Shown here one piece after another: positions 53,420 through 63,999 of a DNA stretch of 64,000 nucleotides. Made by a program: the position numbers and the translations under genes. The stretch is from contig CAVSEK010000004.1 of NCBI GenBank assembly GCA_963726975.1, positions 558,001-622,000 of the forward strand. Direction: 5' to 3'. Each line of letters opens with the position of its first letter. The first letter of the stretch is position 1. The stretch comes from CAVSEK01 sp963726975 (GTDB taxonomy: Bacteria; Actinomycetota; Actinomycetes; Mycobacteriales; SCTD01). The notes beneath the pieces are model-generated. The model was not told the origin of the DNA. It saw nothing but the letters and a program-made list of their open reading frames with translations, and did no database searches.

Positions 53420-54232
53420 TCACGCGCCGAGCCGGCCGCGCTGCGGCAGCCGGCCGGAGCCGAGGTCGGCCCGCTCGCCGTCGGTCTGCCCGGCGGCCCA
53501 CGCCCGGCCGCTCACCCGGCTGCGGCCGGCGGCCGCGCCGCGCCAGGTGCCGCGGGCCGAGCTGGACCGGGCGTAGAAGTCCTGCACCCGGTCGGCCTTG
53601 GCCCGCAGCACCAGCGCCGCGGAGGTGGTGCCCGCCGGCGCGGCCTCCCCGCGGGCCGTCCCGCAGGACTGCTCGTCGGACTGCTCGTCGGACTGCGCGA
53701 CGGCCCGGCGGCGGGCGGCGGCGAGGCGCTGCGACACCGTGGTGACCCAGCCGTCGTAGAACGACAGCCGCCAGGTGACCGCGGCGACCCCTGCCCGCCG
53801 GTGCTCGCCCGAGGCCAGCCGCCGCTCGGCGGCCGCCGTCATCTGCACGGCCAGCGAGGCCCACAGCCGCTCGACGACGTCCAGGTCGCTGCGGTGCCCG
53901 AAGCCGAGCACGTAGGTGCTGTCCGTCGCGACGTTGACGAGCACGTCGTTGGGCCGGGCGACGGCGACGTAGAGCAGCACCCGGTGCCGGTTGCCCCGCC
54001 GGCCGCGCTCGCCGACGTCGAGCCGCTCCTGCTCGAGCGGCTCGGCCTCGCGCCGGCCCTGCCGGGCCTGCTGCCGCGCGCGGGCGCGCTCCAGGTCGAC
54101 GGCGTAGACGGTGGCCAGCTGCTGCGCCCGCTCGACGAACGCGGCGGCCTCGTGCTCGTTGTCGGTGCCCTCGGCCTGGGCGAGCAGCTTGCCCACCCGG
54201 TCGACCAGCCGGTCCTGCGCCTGCTCGCTCAC
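53420..54232 (-). CDS. DUF2786 domain protein
   Basis: 270 residues. The N-terminal DUF2786 helix pair is RVGKLLAQAEGTDNEHEAAA followed by FVERAQQLATVYAVDLERAR. A second conserved part includes FYDGWVTTVSQRLAAARRRA. The C-terminus is Arg/Gly-rich and contains a short SDEQSDEQS repeat. Function unknown. Its GTG overlaps the stop of the upstream metallopeptidase-like gene, so the pair is co-translated. Confidence 0.8.
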   Translation of the reverse strand: MSEQAQDRLVDRVGKLLAQAEGTDNEHEAAAFVERAQQLATVYAVDLERARARQQARQGRREAEPLEQERLDVGERGRRGNRHRVLLYVAVARPNDVLVNVATDSTYVLGFGHRSDLDVVERLWASLAVQMTAAAERRLASGEHRRAGVAAVTWRLSFYDGWVTTVSQRLAAARRRAVAQSDEQSDEQSCGTARGEAAPAGTTSAALVLRAKADRVQDFYARSSSARGTWRGAAAGRSRVSGRAWAAGQTDGERADLGSGRLPQRGRLGA

Positions 54233-54762
54233 AGCGCCCCCACCTCCACCCGCTCCGCGCCGTAGTCGACCCGCAGCGCGAACGCCGCCTCCGCGCCCAG
54301 GACCTGCTCGACGAGCACGATCAGCACCGCCGGGAACGGCGCGCCGTGCCGGACGTCGCGCCCCGTGCGGGGCGTGACGCGGTGCGCCGCCACGTGGTGG
54401 GCGAGCTCGTGCAGCACGACGCTCTCGCGCAGCGCCCACGGCTCGCCGTGCCGCGCCACGTGCACGGCGATCGTGCCAGGCGGCTCCCAGTGCGCCGCCC
54501 GGCCGCCCCGCCGGGAGCGCACCTGCGGCGGCGGGACCGCCCCGACGCGGGCCCGCACCCCGGGCAGCTCGAGGACGCGGGCCGCGTAGGCGGCCACCGC
54601 TGCGAGCTCGCCGAAGCGCCGCTCGGCGGGCAGCAGCACCGCGCTGCCGGCCACGCGGGCGAGGGGGGCGCCCAGCCGCGCGGCGTCGAGCCGGGCGGCC
54701 CAGGCGTCCTCCGCGCGGTAGACGCGGGCGCGCTGGCCGTCGCGGGAGGCGGTCGTCGTCAC
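54229..54762 (-). CDS. TIGR04338-type putative zinc metallohydrolase
   Basis: 177 residues with a zincin motif, LRESVVLHELAHHVAAHRVT (HExxH plus a downstream His), following an N-terminal region VYRAEDAWAARLDAARLG. This matches the actinobacterial TIGR04338 family as I know it, which is often next to DUF2786. Substrate unknown. GTG 54762. Confidence 0.8.
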   Translation of the reverse strand: MTTTASRDGQRARVYRAEDAWAARLDAARLGAPLARVAGSAVLLPAERRFGELAAVAAYAARVLELPGVRARVGAVPPPQVRSRRGGRAAHWEPPGTIAVHVARHGEPWALRESVVLHELAHHVAAHRVTPRTGRDVRHGAPFPAVLIVLVEQVLGAEAAFALRVDYGAERVEVGAL

Positions 54763-54798
54763 GGCGGCGACGCTAGGCGAGCCGGCGGCCCGCCCGGC

Positions 54799-54828
54799 GC
54801 CGCCGCGGCCGGGTGTGGACGCGGCGGC
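54799..54828 (-). terminator. hairpin after ilvA
   Basis: A 9-bp stem GCCGCCGCG/CGCGGCGGC with a 12-nt loop lies about 90 bp past the ilvA stop on the minus strand, ahead of the next gene. Confidence 0.35.
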
Positions 54829-54903
54829 CGCTGTGGACGACGGCGGCGCTGCGAGCTGCAGGTCGACCCCGTCCCGGTCCGCCGCGTCGGCGGCCGGCCG
54901 TCG

Positions 54904-54923
54904 GCTCAGCTCAGCTCAGCTCA
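54904..54923. repeat. (GCTCA)4 pentanucleotide repeat over the ilvA stop codon
   Basis: Four exact tandem copies. The ilvA TGA (54916-54918) lies inside, read as AGC TGA on the minus strand. Further TGA codons occur in the repeat, so slippage would barely alter the protein end. Confidence 0.9.
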
Positions 54924-56174
54924 GGAAGGTGAACAGGGGGCTGCCCGGCAGCAGGTGCTCGACGAGGAGAGGACTGTCGGCCATGCGCTCGAGCAGCCCG
55001 TCGAGGTCCTCGCGCGCGGCGAGCTCGACGCCGACGAGCGCGGGGCCGTACTCACGGTTGTTGCGCTTGACGTACTCGAAGCGCGTGATGTCGTCGTCGG
55101 GCCCGAGCACCTCGTCGAGGAACCGCCGCAGGGCGCCGGGCTCCTGCGGGAACTCCACGAGGAAGTAGTGCTTGAGCCCCTCGTGCACCAGCGACCGCTC
55201 GAGGATCTCGGCGTAGCGGCTCACGTCGTTGTTGCCGCCGGACACGACGCACACGACGCACGAGCCGGGCTCGACGTCGCACGGCGCCGCCGAGCGCCGC
55301 GCTGGCCAGCGCGCCGGCGGGCTCGGCGATGACCCCCTCGGTCTGGTACAGCGCGAGGATCTCGGTGCACAGCCGCCCCTCGTCGACGGCCACCACCCGT
55401 GCGGCCGCCGCTGCTGCCACGCGGTGGGTGAGGTCGCCGACCCGGCGCACGGCCGCGCCGTCGACGAACCCGTCGAGCGCCTCCAGCGGCACCGGCCCAC
55501 CGGCGTCCAGGGCCGCGCGCATGCTCGCGGCACCTGCCGGCTCGACGCCGACGACCCGGGTGGTCGGCGCGCGCTCCCGCGGTCCAGGTCAGCGTGCCGG
55601 CCAGGAGGCCGCCGCCGCCGCAGGGCACGACGAGCAGGTCGGGGGGCCGGCCGAGCTGCTCGACGACCTCGCGGGCGACGGTGCCCTGCCCGGCCACGGT
55701 CTCCGGAGCGTCGAAGGCCGGCACCCACACGGCGCCGGTGCGGTCGACGTCGACGAGCGCGGCGGCTGCGGCCTCGTCGTACGTGTCGCCGACGAGGTGC
55801 ACCTCGACGAGCTCGCCGCCGAGCGCGGCGATCCGGTCGCGCTTCTGCCGCGGCGTCGTGCGCGGCAGGTAGACCCGGGTGCGCACCCCGAGCTGCGCGC
55901 CGGCGAGGGCGACGCCCTGCCCGTGGTTGCCGGCGCTGGCGCAGACCGCTCCGTGCTGCAGGCGCTCCGGGTCGACCTGGGCGAGCAGGTTGTAGGCCCC
56001 GCGCAGCTTGTAGGACCGGACGGGCTGCAGGTCCTCCCGCTTGAGCCACACGTCGGCGCCGGTCGCGGCCGAGAGCCGCTCGCTGCGCTGCAGCGGCGTG
56101 ACGGCGGCGATCCCCTCGAGGCGCGCGGCCGCCGCCTCGACGTCGGCCGCGGTCGGCAGGGGCAGGTCCGGCAC
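54916..56174 (-). CDS. ilvA: threonine ammonia-lyase IlvA (frameshifts near 55580 and 55285)
   Basis: About 418 residues, PLP enzyme making 2-oxobutanoate for isoleucine. The PLP Lys is in VRSYKLRGAYNLLAQVDPER, Asn in CASAGNHGQGVALAGAQ, and the phosphate loop is VPCGGGGLLAGTLTW. After two indels the C-terminal ACT-like domain follows: YFLVEFPQEPGALRRFLDEV, FEYVKRNNREYGPALVGVEL. GTG 56174 fits the domain start; the ATG at 56231 would add 19 poorly conserved residues. Both shifts leave conserved sequence on each side. Confidence 0.92.
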
Positions 56175-56227
56175 CGGCGCATTCTGCCAGGGGGCGCCTC
56201 CCTCTCGTCGCCGGCTCGTCCGCGTCA

Positions 56228-57947
56228 TCACGGGTCGAGCCAGCCGTGCTGGTCCAGGCGTCTGCCGTCGCGGAGGGTGAGGGTGGCGCCGGCGTGGAGC
56301 TGGGTGTGTTCGTTCTCGCAGATCCAGGCGGTGTCGGTGGGGCTGGTGCGGCCGGTGGTGGCCCAGCTGTCGGGGTGGTGGGGGACGAGCCGGACGGTGG
56401 GTGGGGGGTGCGGTCCGTGGGGGCAGGTGGCGCTCTGGCAGGCTCCACCGGTCTCGAGGTGCTTGGTGCGGCGTTCAGAGCCGCGCAGGGTGCGGGAGGT
56501 GTGGCTGTGCTCGATGACGCGGTGGCGCAGGTCCAGGACGTAGCGGGTGAGCCTGCTGTCGGGGAGCAGGTGCCGGACCAGGCTCAGCGGTAGGGGTTGG
56601 CCGCTGTCGCCGCGTGCGGGCAGGGCGCCGGGGGTGTGGTGCAGCGCGGCGAGGCTGATGGTGATGTCCAGGTGCGGGGCGGTCTTGCCGCGGGTGCCCA
56701 GGGCGCCGTTGTCGAGCAGGGCGCGCAGGCCCAGGGCCAGCGCGTCGTGCAGGCGTTGCGGGTGCGACCGGACCAGCGGCAGGACCCCTGCACCCGCGGC
56801 TGGCACCCGCGGCCGCACCCGCGCGGCGCCCGCGCCGCAGCCCGCACCGGCGCCCGGCACCTGAGCCGGCACCCGCGTCGGCGCCTGCGCCGGTGGGTTC
56901 GGGCAGGGGGTCGCCGGGTCGCCAGCCGGTCTGTCGGGCGGTGCGGTAGCCGGCGGTGTCGGTGGGGTTGGCCGGGTCGGTCGCGGCGGCGGCCTTGAGC
57001 GCGGTGTGCAGCAGCTCCCAGCACTCGGGGGTGAGCCGGCCGCGGATCTGCCCGCCGCCGTCGGGGTCGGCGGTCAGGACCAGCCGGCGCTGCCGGGCCA
57101 GGTCGCGGGCGTGGTCCTCCAGCCGGGTGGGCAGCAGCGCCCCGGTCAGCCGGGACAGCGCCGACGGCAGCCACCGCGGCGGGAGGTGCTCGCACAGCAG
57201 CAGCAGCGCCCGTGCGGTCCGGTCCAGCTGACTCGTCGGGGTCTGCCAGGCGATCTCGGACAGCTCGTCGGCCAGCTCGGTCAGCACGGGCAGGTGCGGG
57301 CTGTCGTCGGTCAGGCCGCCCAGGGCCTCCCCGACGCAGTCCAGCACCCCGTCGACCAGGACCGCGGCCAGCACGGGTTGGGCGTCCTGGCCGTCGATGA
57401 GCCCGTCCGGGCGGTCCAGGTGCGGCCGCAGCACCGCCAGGGTCCGGCCGAGCTGCTCGGCGGCCCGCAGCGACACCGACCCGCCCGCGACCGCCGCGGC
57501 CAGCGCCGGGTGCTCGCGCACCCGGCGGGCCGTCGTCAACGTCCCGGCGGGCAGGTCCCCGGGCTGGCTGGCCAGCCAGCTGCCGGTGCTGCCCGCGCCG
57601 GTCAGCGCCGCCAGCTGTCGGGCGTCCAGGTCACCCAGACGGGCCAGCAGCACCCGGTCCAGCCGCTCACGCACCCCCAACAGCCCCGCGCAGTCCGCCA
57701 ACGCCTGCGGCCCCGGCACCCCCGACGCCAGCACCTGCGCCTCCGCCGCCAGGGCGGCCTGCAGCGCCGCGACCCCCGACGACACCGGCGGCAGCACCAA
57801 CGGCTCCCGCCGCAGGCCATCAGCAGGCCCTGCAGCGCGCGCAGCCGCAGCGCCAGGACCCTCCCCCCGTCCGGTCACCCCCGGCACCGCCCAGACGTCC
57901 CCGTCGTCGTCCCCGGGAGGGCGACCGGTGAACGGCGGCGGCGTCAT
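56228..57947 (-). CDS. DUF222/HNH endonuclease-like protein (13E12 family) (frameshift near 56850)
   Basis: About 572 residues. The DUF222 region is long and helical (ARLGDLDARQLAALTGAGST, RLTPECWELLHTALKAAAAT). The C-terminal HNH-like part has CQSATCPHG, LVPHHPDSWATTG and CENEHTQLHAG, a variant Cys/His arrangement. Similar 13E12-repeat genes occur in many copies in actinobacteria and some have LexA boxes. ATG 57947 lies 3 bp below a perfect SOS box. One indel near 56850, in an Ala/Gly-rich linker, is needed. Nuclease activity is inferred, not shown. Confidence 0.82.
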
Positions 57948-57950
57948 GCA

Positions 57951-57966
57951 TCGAACATACGTTCGA
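57951..57966. promoter_or_regulatory. perfect actinobacterial SOS (LexA) box
   Basis: TCGAACATACGTTCGA is an exact match to the mycobacterial LexA pattern TCGAAC-N4-GTTCGA. It ends 3 bp before the ATG of the DUF222/HNH gene, so it would cover the -10 of a leaderless transcript and repress it until DNA damage. Confidence 0.88.
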
Positions 57967-58084
57967 GAGGCGGGGCGGTCAACCACCCACGCGAGGCCTG
58001 TGGACAGCTGTCCCGGCTCGTTGCCGACGCAGGACGGCTGACGCGACGGGGTGCCGACACCGTTCTCGGGCACGGGCTGACCTC

Positions 58085-58108
58085 CCTGCCGCAGCTCCGT
58101 GCGGCAGG
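58085..58108 (-). terminator. hairpin after coaX
   Basis: An 8-bp stem CCTGCCGC/GCGGCAGG with loop AGCTCCGT lies 60 bp past the coaX stop and would end the pan-nad-coaX transcript. Confidence 0.5.
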
Positions 58109-58168
58109 AGCGCTACGACGACCGTCGAGCCCGGTCGCACCACCAGCAACCCGACAGGTCCAGCCCCT

Positions 58169-58914
<746 letters not shown>

Positions 58915-58924
<10 letters not shown>

Positions 58925-59804
58925 GGGTCCTCCAGGGACAGGTCGACGCCGAGGTCGAGCACCGGCGCGGAGTGGGTGAGCGCGCCGACCGCGAGGAAGT
59001 CGACGCCGGTGGCGGCGACGTCGTGGGCGACGTCGAGCGAGAGCCCGCCGGAGGCCTCGGTGAGGACCCCGGCCGTACGGCACAGCGCCGCCGCGTCCGC
59101 AGGTCCGGCAGCGTCATGTTGTCGAGCAGGACGAGGTCGGCGCCGGCGGCGACGACCTCGCGGACCTGCTCGACGGTGTCGCACTCGACCTCGACGGCGA
59201 GGTCGGGGAACCGCGCGCGGACCGCGGCGAAGGCCGCGGCGACCCCGCCGGCCGCGACCACGTGGTTGTCCTTGACGAGCGCGGCGTCCGACAGCGCCAT
59301 GCGGTGGTTCTGGCCGCCGCCGGCGCGCACGGCGTACTTCTCCAGGGCACGCAGGCCCGGCGTGGTCTTGCGGGTGTCGCGGACGCGCACGCCGGTGCCC
59401 TCGACCGCGTCCACCCAGCGCCGGGTGAGCGTCGCGACGCCGGACAGGTGGCAGAGCAGGTTGAGCGCGCTGCGCTCGGCGGTGAGCAGGGCGCGCACGG
59501 GTCCGCGGGCCACCAGGACGGCCTCCCCCACCGCGGCGCGGCGCCCGTCGGATGTGGGCTCGAGCGCCAGGCCGCCGACGACGTCGAGCACCGCCATCGC
59601 GACGGGGATCCCGGCGACCACCCCCGCCGCGCGCGGGACGAACGCCGCGACGCCCCGCAGGTCCGCGGGCACCGTGGCCACCGAGGTGACGTCGACGCCG
59701 CCGGCGAGGTCCTCGGCGAGCGTGCGCCGGGCCAGCTCCTCCACGGCGGCGACGTCTAGGCCCGCGGCGGTGAGCGCCTGTGCCGTGACGGTCGACAGGC
59801 TCAT
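58915..59804 (-). CDS. nadC: nicotinate-nucleotide pyrophosphorylase NadC (frameshift near 59098)
   Basis: About 296 residues, converts quinolinate and PRPP to nicotinate mononucleotide. Core: GVRVRDTRKTTPGLRALEKY then AVRAGGGQNHRMALSDAALV and KDNHVVAAGG. Near 59098 one base is missing inside LPDLR; the frame continues with VLTEASGGLSLDVAHDVAAT and GVDFLAVGALTHSAPVLDLG. ATG 59804 overlaps the nadB stop as ATGA. Confidence 0.93.
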
Positions 59805-61413
59805 GCGCGCACCTGCTCGGGGAGCGGCTCGAAGGCGGTGCCGGTGAGCGTGGTGACCAGGTGCCCGCGCCAAGCGTCGTCGGCGTCGGGGTGGTCCTCG
59901 CGCCAGTGCGCCCCGCGGGTCTCCTCGCGGCGCAGCGCCGCGGTCACCAGCGCGGCGGCCACCGCGTGCAGCCCGGTCGCCTCCCACGCCGCCGGCGACG
60001 GGTCGGCGCTGGCCCGGTCGGCGAGCTCCCCGAGCACCCGGCGCGCCTCGCCGAGGGACGCGGCGCTGCGCAGGACGCCCGGCGCCCGGCTCATCGCGGC
60101 GGCAGCCGGCGCGCACGGCGGGGTCGAGCAGCACCGCCGGACCGTCGTCGGGCACCGGCGAGCCCGGCGAGGGCAGCCCGCCCTCGAGGTCCTCGCCGAT
60201 CCGGGCGGCGAAGACCAGCCCCTCGAGCAGGCTGTTGGACGCCAGCCGGTTGGCGCCGTGCACGCCGGTGCAGGCGACCTCGCCGCAGGCGTAGAGGCCC
60301 GGCGACCGAGGTGCGGCCGGACAGGTCGGTGCGCACGCCGCCGCTGGCGTAGTGCGCGGCGGGCGAGACCGGCACCGGCTCGCGGACCGGGTCGACGCCG
60401 GCCTCGCGGCAGCGCGCGACGATCGTCGGGAAGCGCCGCTCGAGCACGTCCGCGCCGAGGTGCCGGGCGTCGAGGAGCACCGAGTCCTCGCCCCGCGAGA
60501 GCATCCGGCGGAAGATCGCCTTGGCGACGACGTCGCGCGGCGCGAGGTCGGCCAGCGGGTGGTCGGCGGTCGTGATCACCCGCTCCCCGGCGCGGTCGAC
60601 GAGCACGGCGCCCTCGCCGCGCACCGCCTCGCTGACGAGGAACTGCTGGCCCTCGGCGGGCCCGAGCGCGAGCGCCGTCGGGTGGAACTGCACGAACTCC
60701 AGGTCGGTGACCTCGGCGCCCGCCCGCAGCGCGAGCGCGACGCCGTCGCCGGTGGAGACCGGCGGGTTGGTCGTGCTGCGGAAGACCTGGCCCATCCCGC
60801 CGGTGGCGAGGACCACGGCCCGGGCACGGACCGCCCCCACCCCGTCGCGGGCGCCCTCGCCGAGGACGTGCAGCGTCACCCCGGCCGCCGAGCCGTCGGC
60901 GTCGCGCAGCAGGTCGAGCACCAGCGCGTGCTCGACCAGCCGGATGCCGGGGTGCGCGCGGACCGCGGCGACGAGCGCCCGGCTCACCTCGGCGCCGGTG
61001 GCGTCGCCGCCGGCGTGCACGATCCGGTCGCGGGAGTGCCCGCCCTCGCGGGTGAGCTGCAGCGCGCCGGAGTCGTCGCGGTCGAACGCGGCGCCGAGCG
61101 CCACGAGCTCGCGCAGCCGCTGCGGGCCCTCGGTGCACAGCACCCGCACGGCCGCCTCGTCGCACAGCCCGACGCCCGCCACCAGCGTGTCGCGCAGGTG
61201 CTCCTCGGGGCTGTCCTGCGGGTCGAGCGCCGCCGCGACCCCGCCCTGCGCCCAGCGGGTCGAGCCGTCGCCGACGAGGACCTTGGTGACGAGCAGGACG
61301 CTGCCGGCCCGCGCCGCGTGCAGGGCCGCGGTCAGCCCGGCGACCCCGGACCCGACGACGACGACGTCGGCGGAGGTCGTCCAGCCCGGCGGCGGGGCCA
61401 GCAGGCGGGTCAC
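59801..61413 (-). CDS. nadB: L-aspartate oxidase NadB (frameshifts near 60303 and 60103)
   Basis: About 537 residues, first step of de novo NAD synthesis. FAD-binding VVVVGSGVAGLTAALHAARA, active-site STRWAQGGVAAALDPQD and SRDRIVHAGGDATGAEVSRA, then LEFVQFHPTALALG. After the first shift: CTGVHGANRLASNSLLEGLV. After the second: ALRREETRGAHWREDHPDAD, typical of the C-terminus. GTG 61413 overlaps the panD stop. The nadA partner is not in the window. Confidence 0.93.
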
Positions 61414-61838
61414 CCGACGAGCGCCGGCTGCACCGCGTCGCCCCGGACCAGGCCGCTGCCCGGCAGCGCCTCGGCGGGGTCGGACCCGGTGCCGACGACC
61501 CGGTTGTCGGCGTCGACGAACACGACGCGCGGCCGGCGGGTGCGCGCCTCGGCCTCGTCCATCTGGCCGTACGCGATGAGGATGACCAGGTCGCCGGGGT
61601 GCACCAGCCGGGCGGCCGCCCCGTTGATGCCGATCACGCCGGAGCCGCGGGGGCCGGTGATGACGTACGTCTCGAGGCGGGCGCCGTTCGTCACGTCGAC
61701 GATGGCGACCTGCTCGCCCTCGAGCAGGTCGGCCGCGTCCATGAGGTCCTCGTCGACCGTGACCGAGCCGACGTAGTGCAGGTCGGCCTGGGTGACCGTC
61801 GCCCGGTGGATCTTGCTGGTGAGCATCGTGCGGAGCAT
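61410..61838 (-). CDS. panD: aspartate 1-decarboxylase PanD (pyruvoyl-dependent)
   Basis: 142 residues. Proenzyme cleavage site is Gly24-Ser25 in ADLHYVGSVTVDEDLMDAAD, which makes the pyruvoyl group. Conserved INGAAARLVHPGDLVILIAY follows. It produces beta-alanine for PanC. ATG 61838 overlaps the panC stop as ATGA, so both pantothenate genes are coupled. Confidence 0.95.
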   Translation of the reverse strand: MLRTMLTSKIHRATVTQADLHYVGSVTVDEDLMDAADLLEGEQVAIVDVTNGARLETYVITGPRGSGVIGINGAAARLVHPGDLVILIAYGQMDEAEARTRRPRVVFVDADNRVVGTGSDPAEALPGSGLVRGDAVQPALVG

Positions 61839-62703
61839 CAGGAGGTCTCCGGGGACGGGGGCAGGTCGTGGCAGGCGGCGACGGGGGGTCGCGGGTCAGG
61901 ACGACGTTGTCGATGAGCCGGGTGGCGCCGACCCGGGCGGCGACGAGCAGCAGGTCGCCGGCGGGGTCGGGCTGCAGGTCGGTGCCGCGGACCCGCTGCA
62001 GGTAGTCGGGCTCGACGCCCGGCACGGCGTCGAGCACCGCCTGCCCGGCCGCGAGGTCGCCGGTGGCCTCGACCGTCCGCAGCGCCCGCGACAGCGCGAG
62101 CGCGTCGGCGCGCTCGGCAGGCGACAGGTAGCGGTTGCGGCTCGACAGCGCGAGGCCGTCCTCCTCGCGGACCGTCGGCACGCCGACGACGTCGACCGGC
62201 ACGTCGAGGTCGCGCACCATCGCCCGGATGCAGGCGAGCTGCTGGGCGTCCTTCTGGCCGAACAGCGCCACGTCGGGCCGGGTCAGGTGCAGCAGCTTGA
62301 GCACGACGGTGAGCACGCCGTCGAAGTGGCCGGGCCGCGAGGCGCCCTCGAGGCGCTCGCCGAGCGGACCGGCCTGCACCCGCACCAGCGGCGCGGTCGG
62401 GTAGACGACGTCGGGCGTCGGGGCGAAGACGACGTCCGCGCTCTCGCGGGCGCACAGGTCGAGGTCGGCCTCGAAGGTGCGCGGGTAGCGGTCCAGGTCC
62501 TCGCCGGCGCCGAACTGCAGCGGGTTGACGAAGATCGTCACCACGACGCGGTCCGCCCGCTCGCGGGCGGCGCGCACGAGGGCGGCGTGGCCCTCGTGCA
62601 GGGCGCCCATCGTCATGACGACGGCGACCCGGCCGGGCAGCACCTTGCGGGCCGCCTCGAGCTCCTCGCGGGAGCGGGCGACGACGGGGCGGGACGGGGT
62701 CAC
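61838..62703 (-). CDS. panC: pantothenate synthetase PanC (C-terminal frameshift near 61889)
   Basis: About 288 residues; condenses pantoate and beta-alanine. HIGH-type motif in VVMTMGALHEGHAALVRAAR, then TIFVNPLQFGAGEDLDRYPR, LFGQKDAQQLACIRAMVRDL and ALSSRNRYLSPAERADALAL. A C6 run near 61889 needs one more base; the corrected tail joins the stop that overlaps panD. GTG 62703 overlaps the DUF2520 stop as GTGA. The break affects only about 17 terminal residues. Confidence 0.94.
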
Positions 62704-63590
62704 AGGACCTCCAGCAGGCCGGCGGCCTGGTCGGGCCGCAGCCGCCCGGAGGCGAGCGCGCGGTCGGCGGTGAGCCGGGCGAGAGCGGCGTACGCGGGCC
62801 GTACGCCGTCGGGCAGGACGGCCAGGTGGGCGGCGACGGTGCCGGCGTCGCCGCGCGAGACCGGGCCGGTGAGCGCGGCGTCGCCGCGGGTCAGCGCGCC
62901 GTCCAGCGCCGCCTGCAGCAGCGGCGCGAGCACGGCGCCCGGGTCGTCGGCGCCGGCGGCGCGCAGCAGGTCGGCGGCGCTGGCGACGAGGGTGACGAGG
63001 TGGTTGGCGCCGTGCGCGAGGGCGGCGTGCCACAGCGGCCGCAGCGCGTCGGCGACGACGACCGGCTCGCCGCCCATCTCCAGCACGAGCGCCTGGGCGA
63101 CGGGCAGCAGCGCCTCCGGGGCGGTGACGCCGAAGGACGCGCCGCTCAGCCGGGCGAGGTCGGTCGCGGTGCCGGTGAAGGGCAGCACCGGGTGCAGCGC
63201 GAGCGGCAGCGTGCCGACCTGCGTCGCCGGGGCGAGCACGGCGAGCCCGTGCCGCCCGCTCGTGTGGGCGACCAGCTGGCCCCGGCGGAGCACCCCCGTC
63301 GAGGCCAGCCCGGCCACCAGCCCCGCGAGCGCGTCGTCGGGCACGGCGAGCACGAGCAGCTCCGCGGCGGCCGCCACCTCGTCGGCCGGGCGCACCGGCA
63401 CGTCGGGCAGCAGCGCCGCGGCCCGCGACCGCGAGGCGTCCGACACGGCGGTCGTCGCGACGACGCGGTGGCCGGCGCGCGACAGGGCCGCGCCGAGCAC
63501 GGCGCCGACGCGGCCGGCGCCCACGACGCCGACCGCCAGGCGCGCTGGCGGGGTCGCGGGCAGGCCGAGGTCTGCGCGGAGGAGGTCCAC
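62700..63590 (-). CDS. DUF2520/Rossmann-like oxidoreductase (Rv3603c-type)
   Basis: 296 residues. N-terminal Rossmann motif VGVVGAGRVGAVLGAALSRA; then LVLAVPDDALAGLVAGLAS and PLALHPVLPFTGTATDLARL. The C-terminal helical DUF2520 domain includes PLWHAALAHGANHLVTLVAS. It resembles ketopantoate-reductase/prephenate-dehydrogenase-like folds, and its conserved coupling to panC-panD suggests a pantothenate role, perhaps ketopantoate reduction, not proven. GTG 63590 has a weak ribosome site. Confidence 0.87.
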   Translation of the reverse strand: MDLLRADLGLPATPPARLAVGVVGAGRVGAVLGAALSRAGHRVVATTAVSDASRSRAAALLPDVPVRPADEVAAAAELLVLAVPDDALAGLVAGLASTGVLRRGQLVAHTSGRHGLAVLAPATQVGTLPLALHPVLPFTGTATDLARLSGASFGVTAPEALLPVAQALVLEMGGEPVVVADALRPLWHAALAHGANHLVTLVASAADLLRAAGADDPGAVLAPLLQAALDGALTRGDAALTGPVSRGDAGTVAAHLAVLPDGVRPAYAALARLTADRALASGRLRPDQAAGLLEVL

Positions 63591-63690
63591 GGGGAGCCGT
63601 TCCAGTCCTGAGGGGTACCGGTCGGTGTGCGCGACGAGCGTAGCCCCGCCGGGGCCGCGCGCGCTGTGACCCGGGCCACTCGTCCGCGGG

Positions 63691-63999
63691 TCAGCCGCGG
63701 GCGTCCTGCGGCGGCGAGTCGCCCGGCGGCTGCGCCCGCCCGCCGGGGGCGTCGGCCGGCAGCACCACCTGCGTGCAGCGGCTGGTGGCCAGCAGCAGCC
63801 CGTCGGCGTCGTGCATCTCCGCCGCGCAGAAGACGACCCGGCGGGTGCGCCGCACGACGGTGCCGGTCGCCGTGACGGTCCCGACCCGCGTCGCGCGCAG
63901 GAACTCCACCCGCAGGTCGGCGGTGAGGAAGGCCGAGTCGTCGTCGAGCACCGACCAGCAGGCCCCGCCCATCGCGGCGTCGAGCAGCGCCGTGACCAG
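63691..63999 (-). CDS. hotdog-fold thioesterase, PaaI-like (5' end outside window)
   Basis: The C-terminal 102 residues are present, entering from the right edge in frame as LVTALLDAAMGGACWSVLDD. Following are TADLRVEFLRATRVGTVTAT and GTVVRRTRRVVFCAAEMHDA, the central hotdog strands of the 4HBT/PaaI family. The Asp/Glu catalytic position cannot be judged with the N-terminus missing. A Pro-rich tail follows. Likely acts on an acyl-CoA, substrate unknown. Confidence 0.75.
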   Translation of the reverse strand: MVTALLDAAMGGACWSVLDDDSAFLTADLRVEFLRATRVGTVTATGTVVRRTRRVVFCAAEMHDADGLLLATSRCTQVVLPADAPGGRAQPPGDSPPQDARG

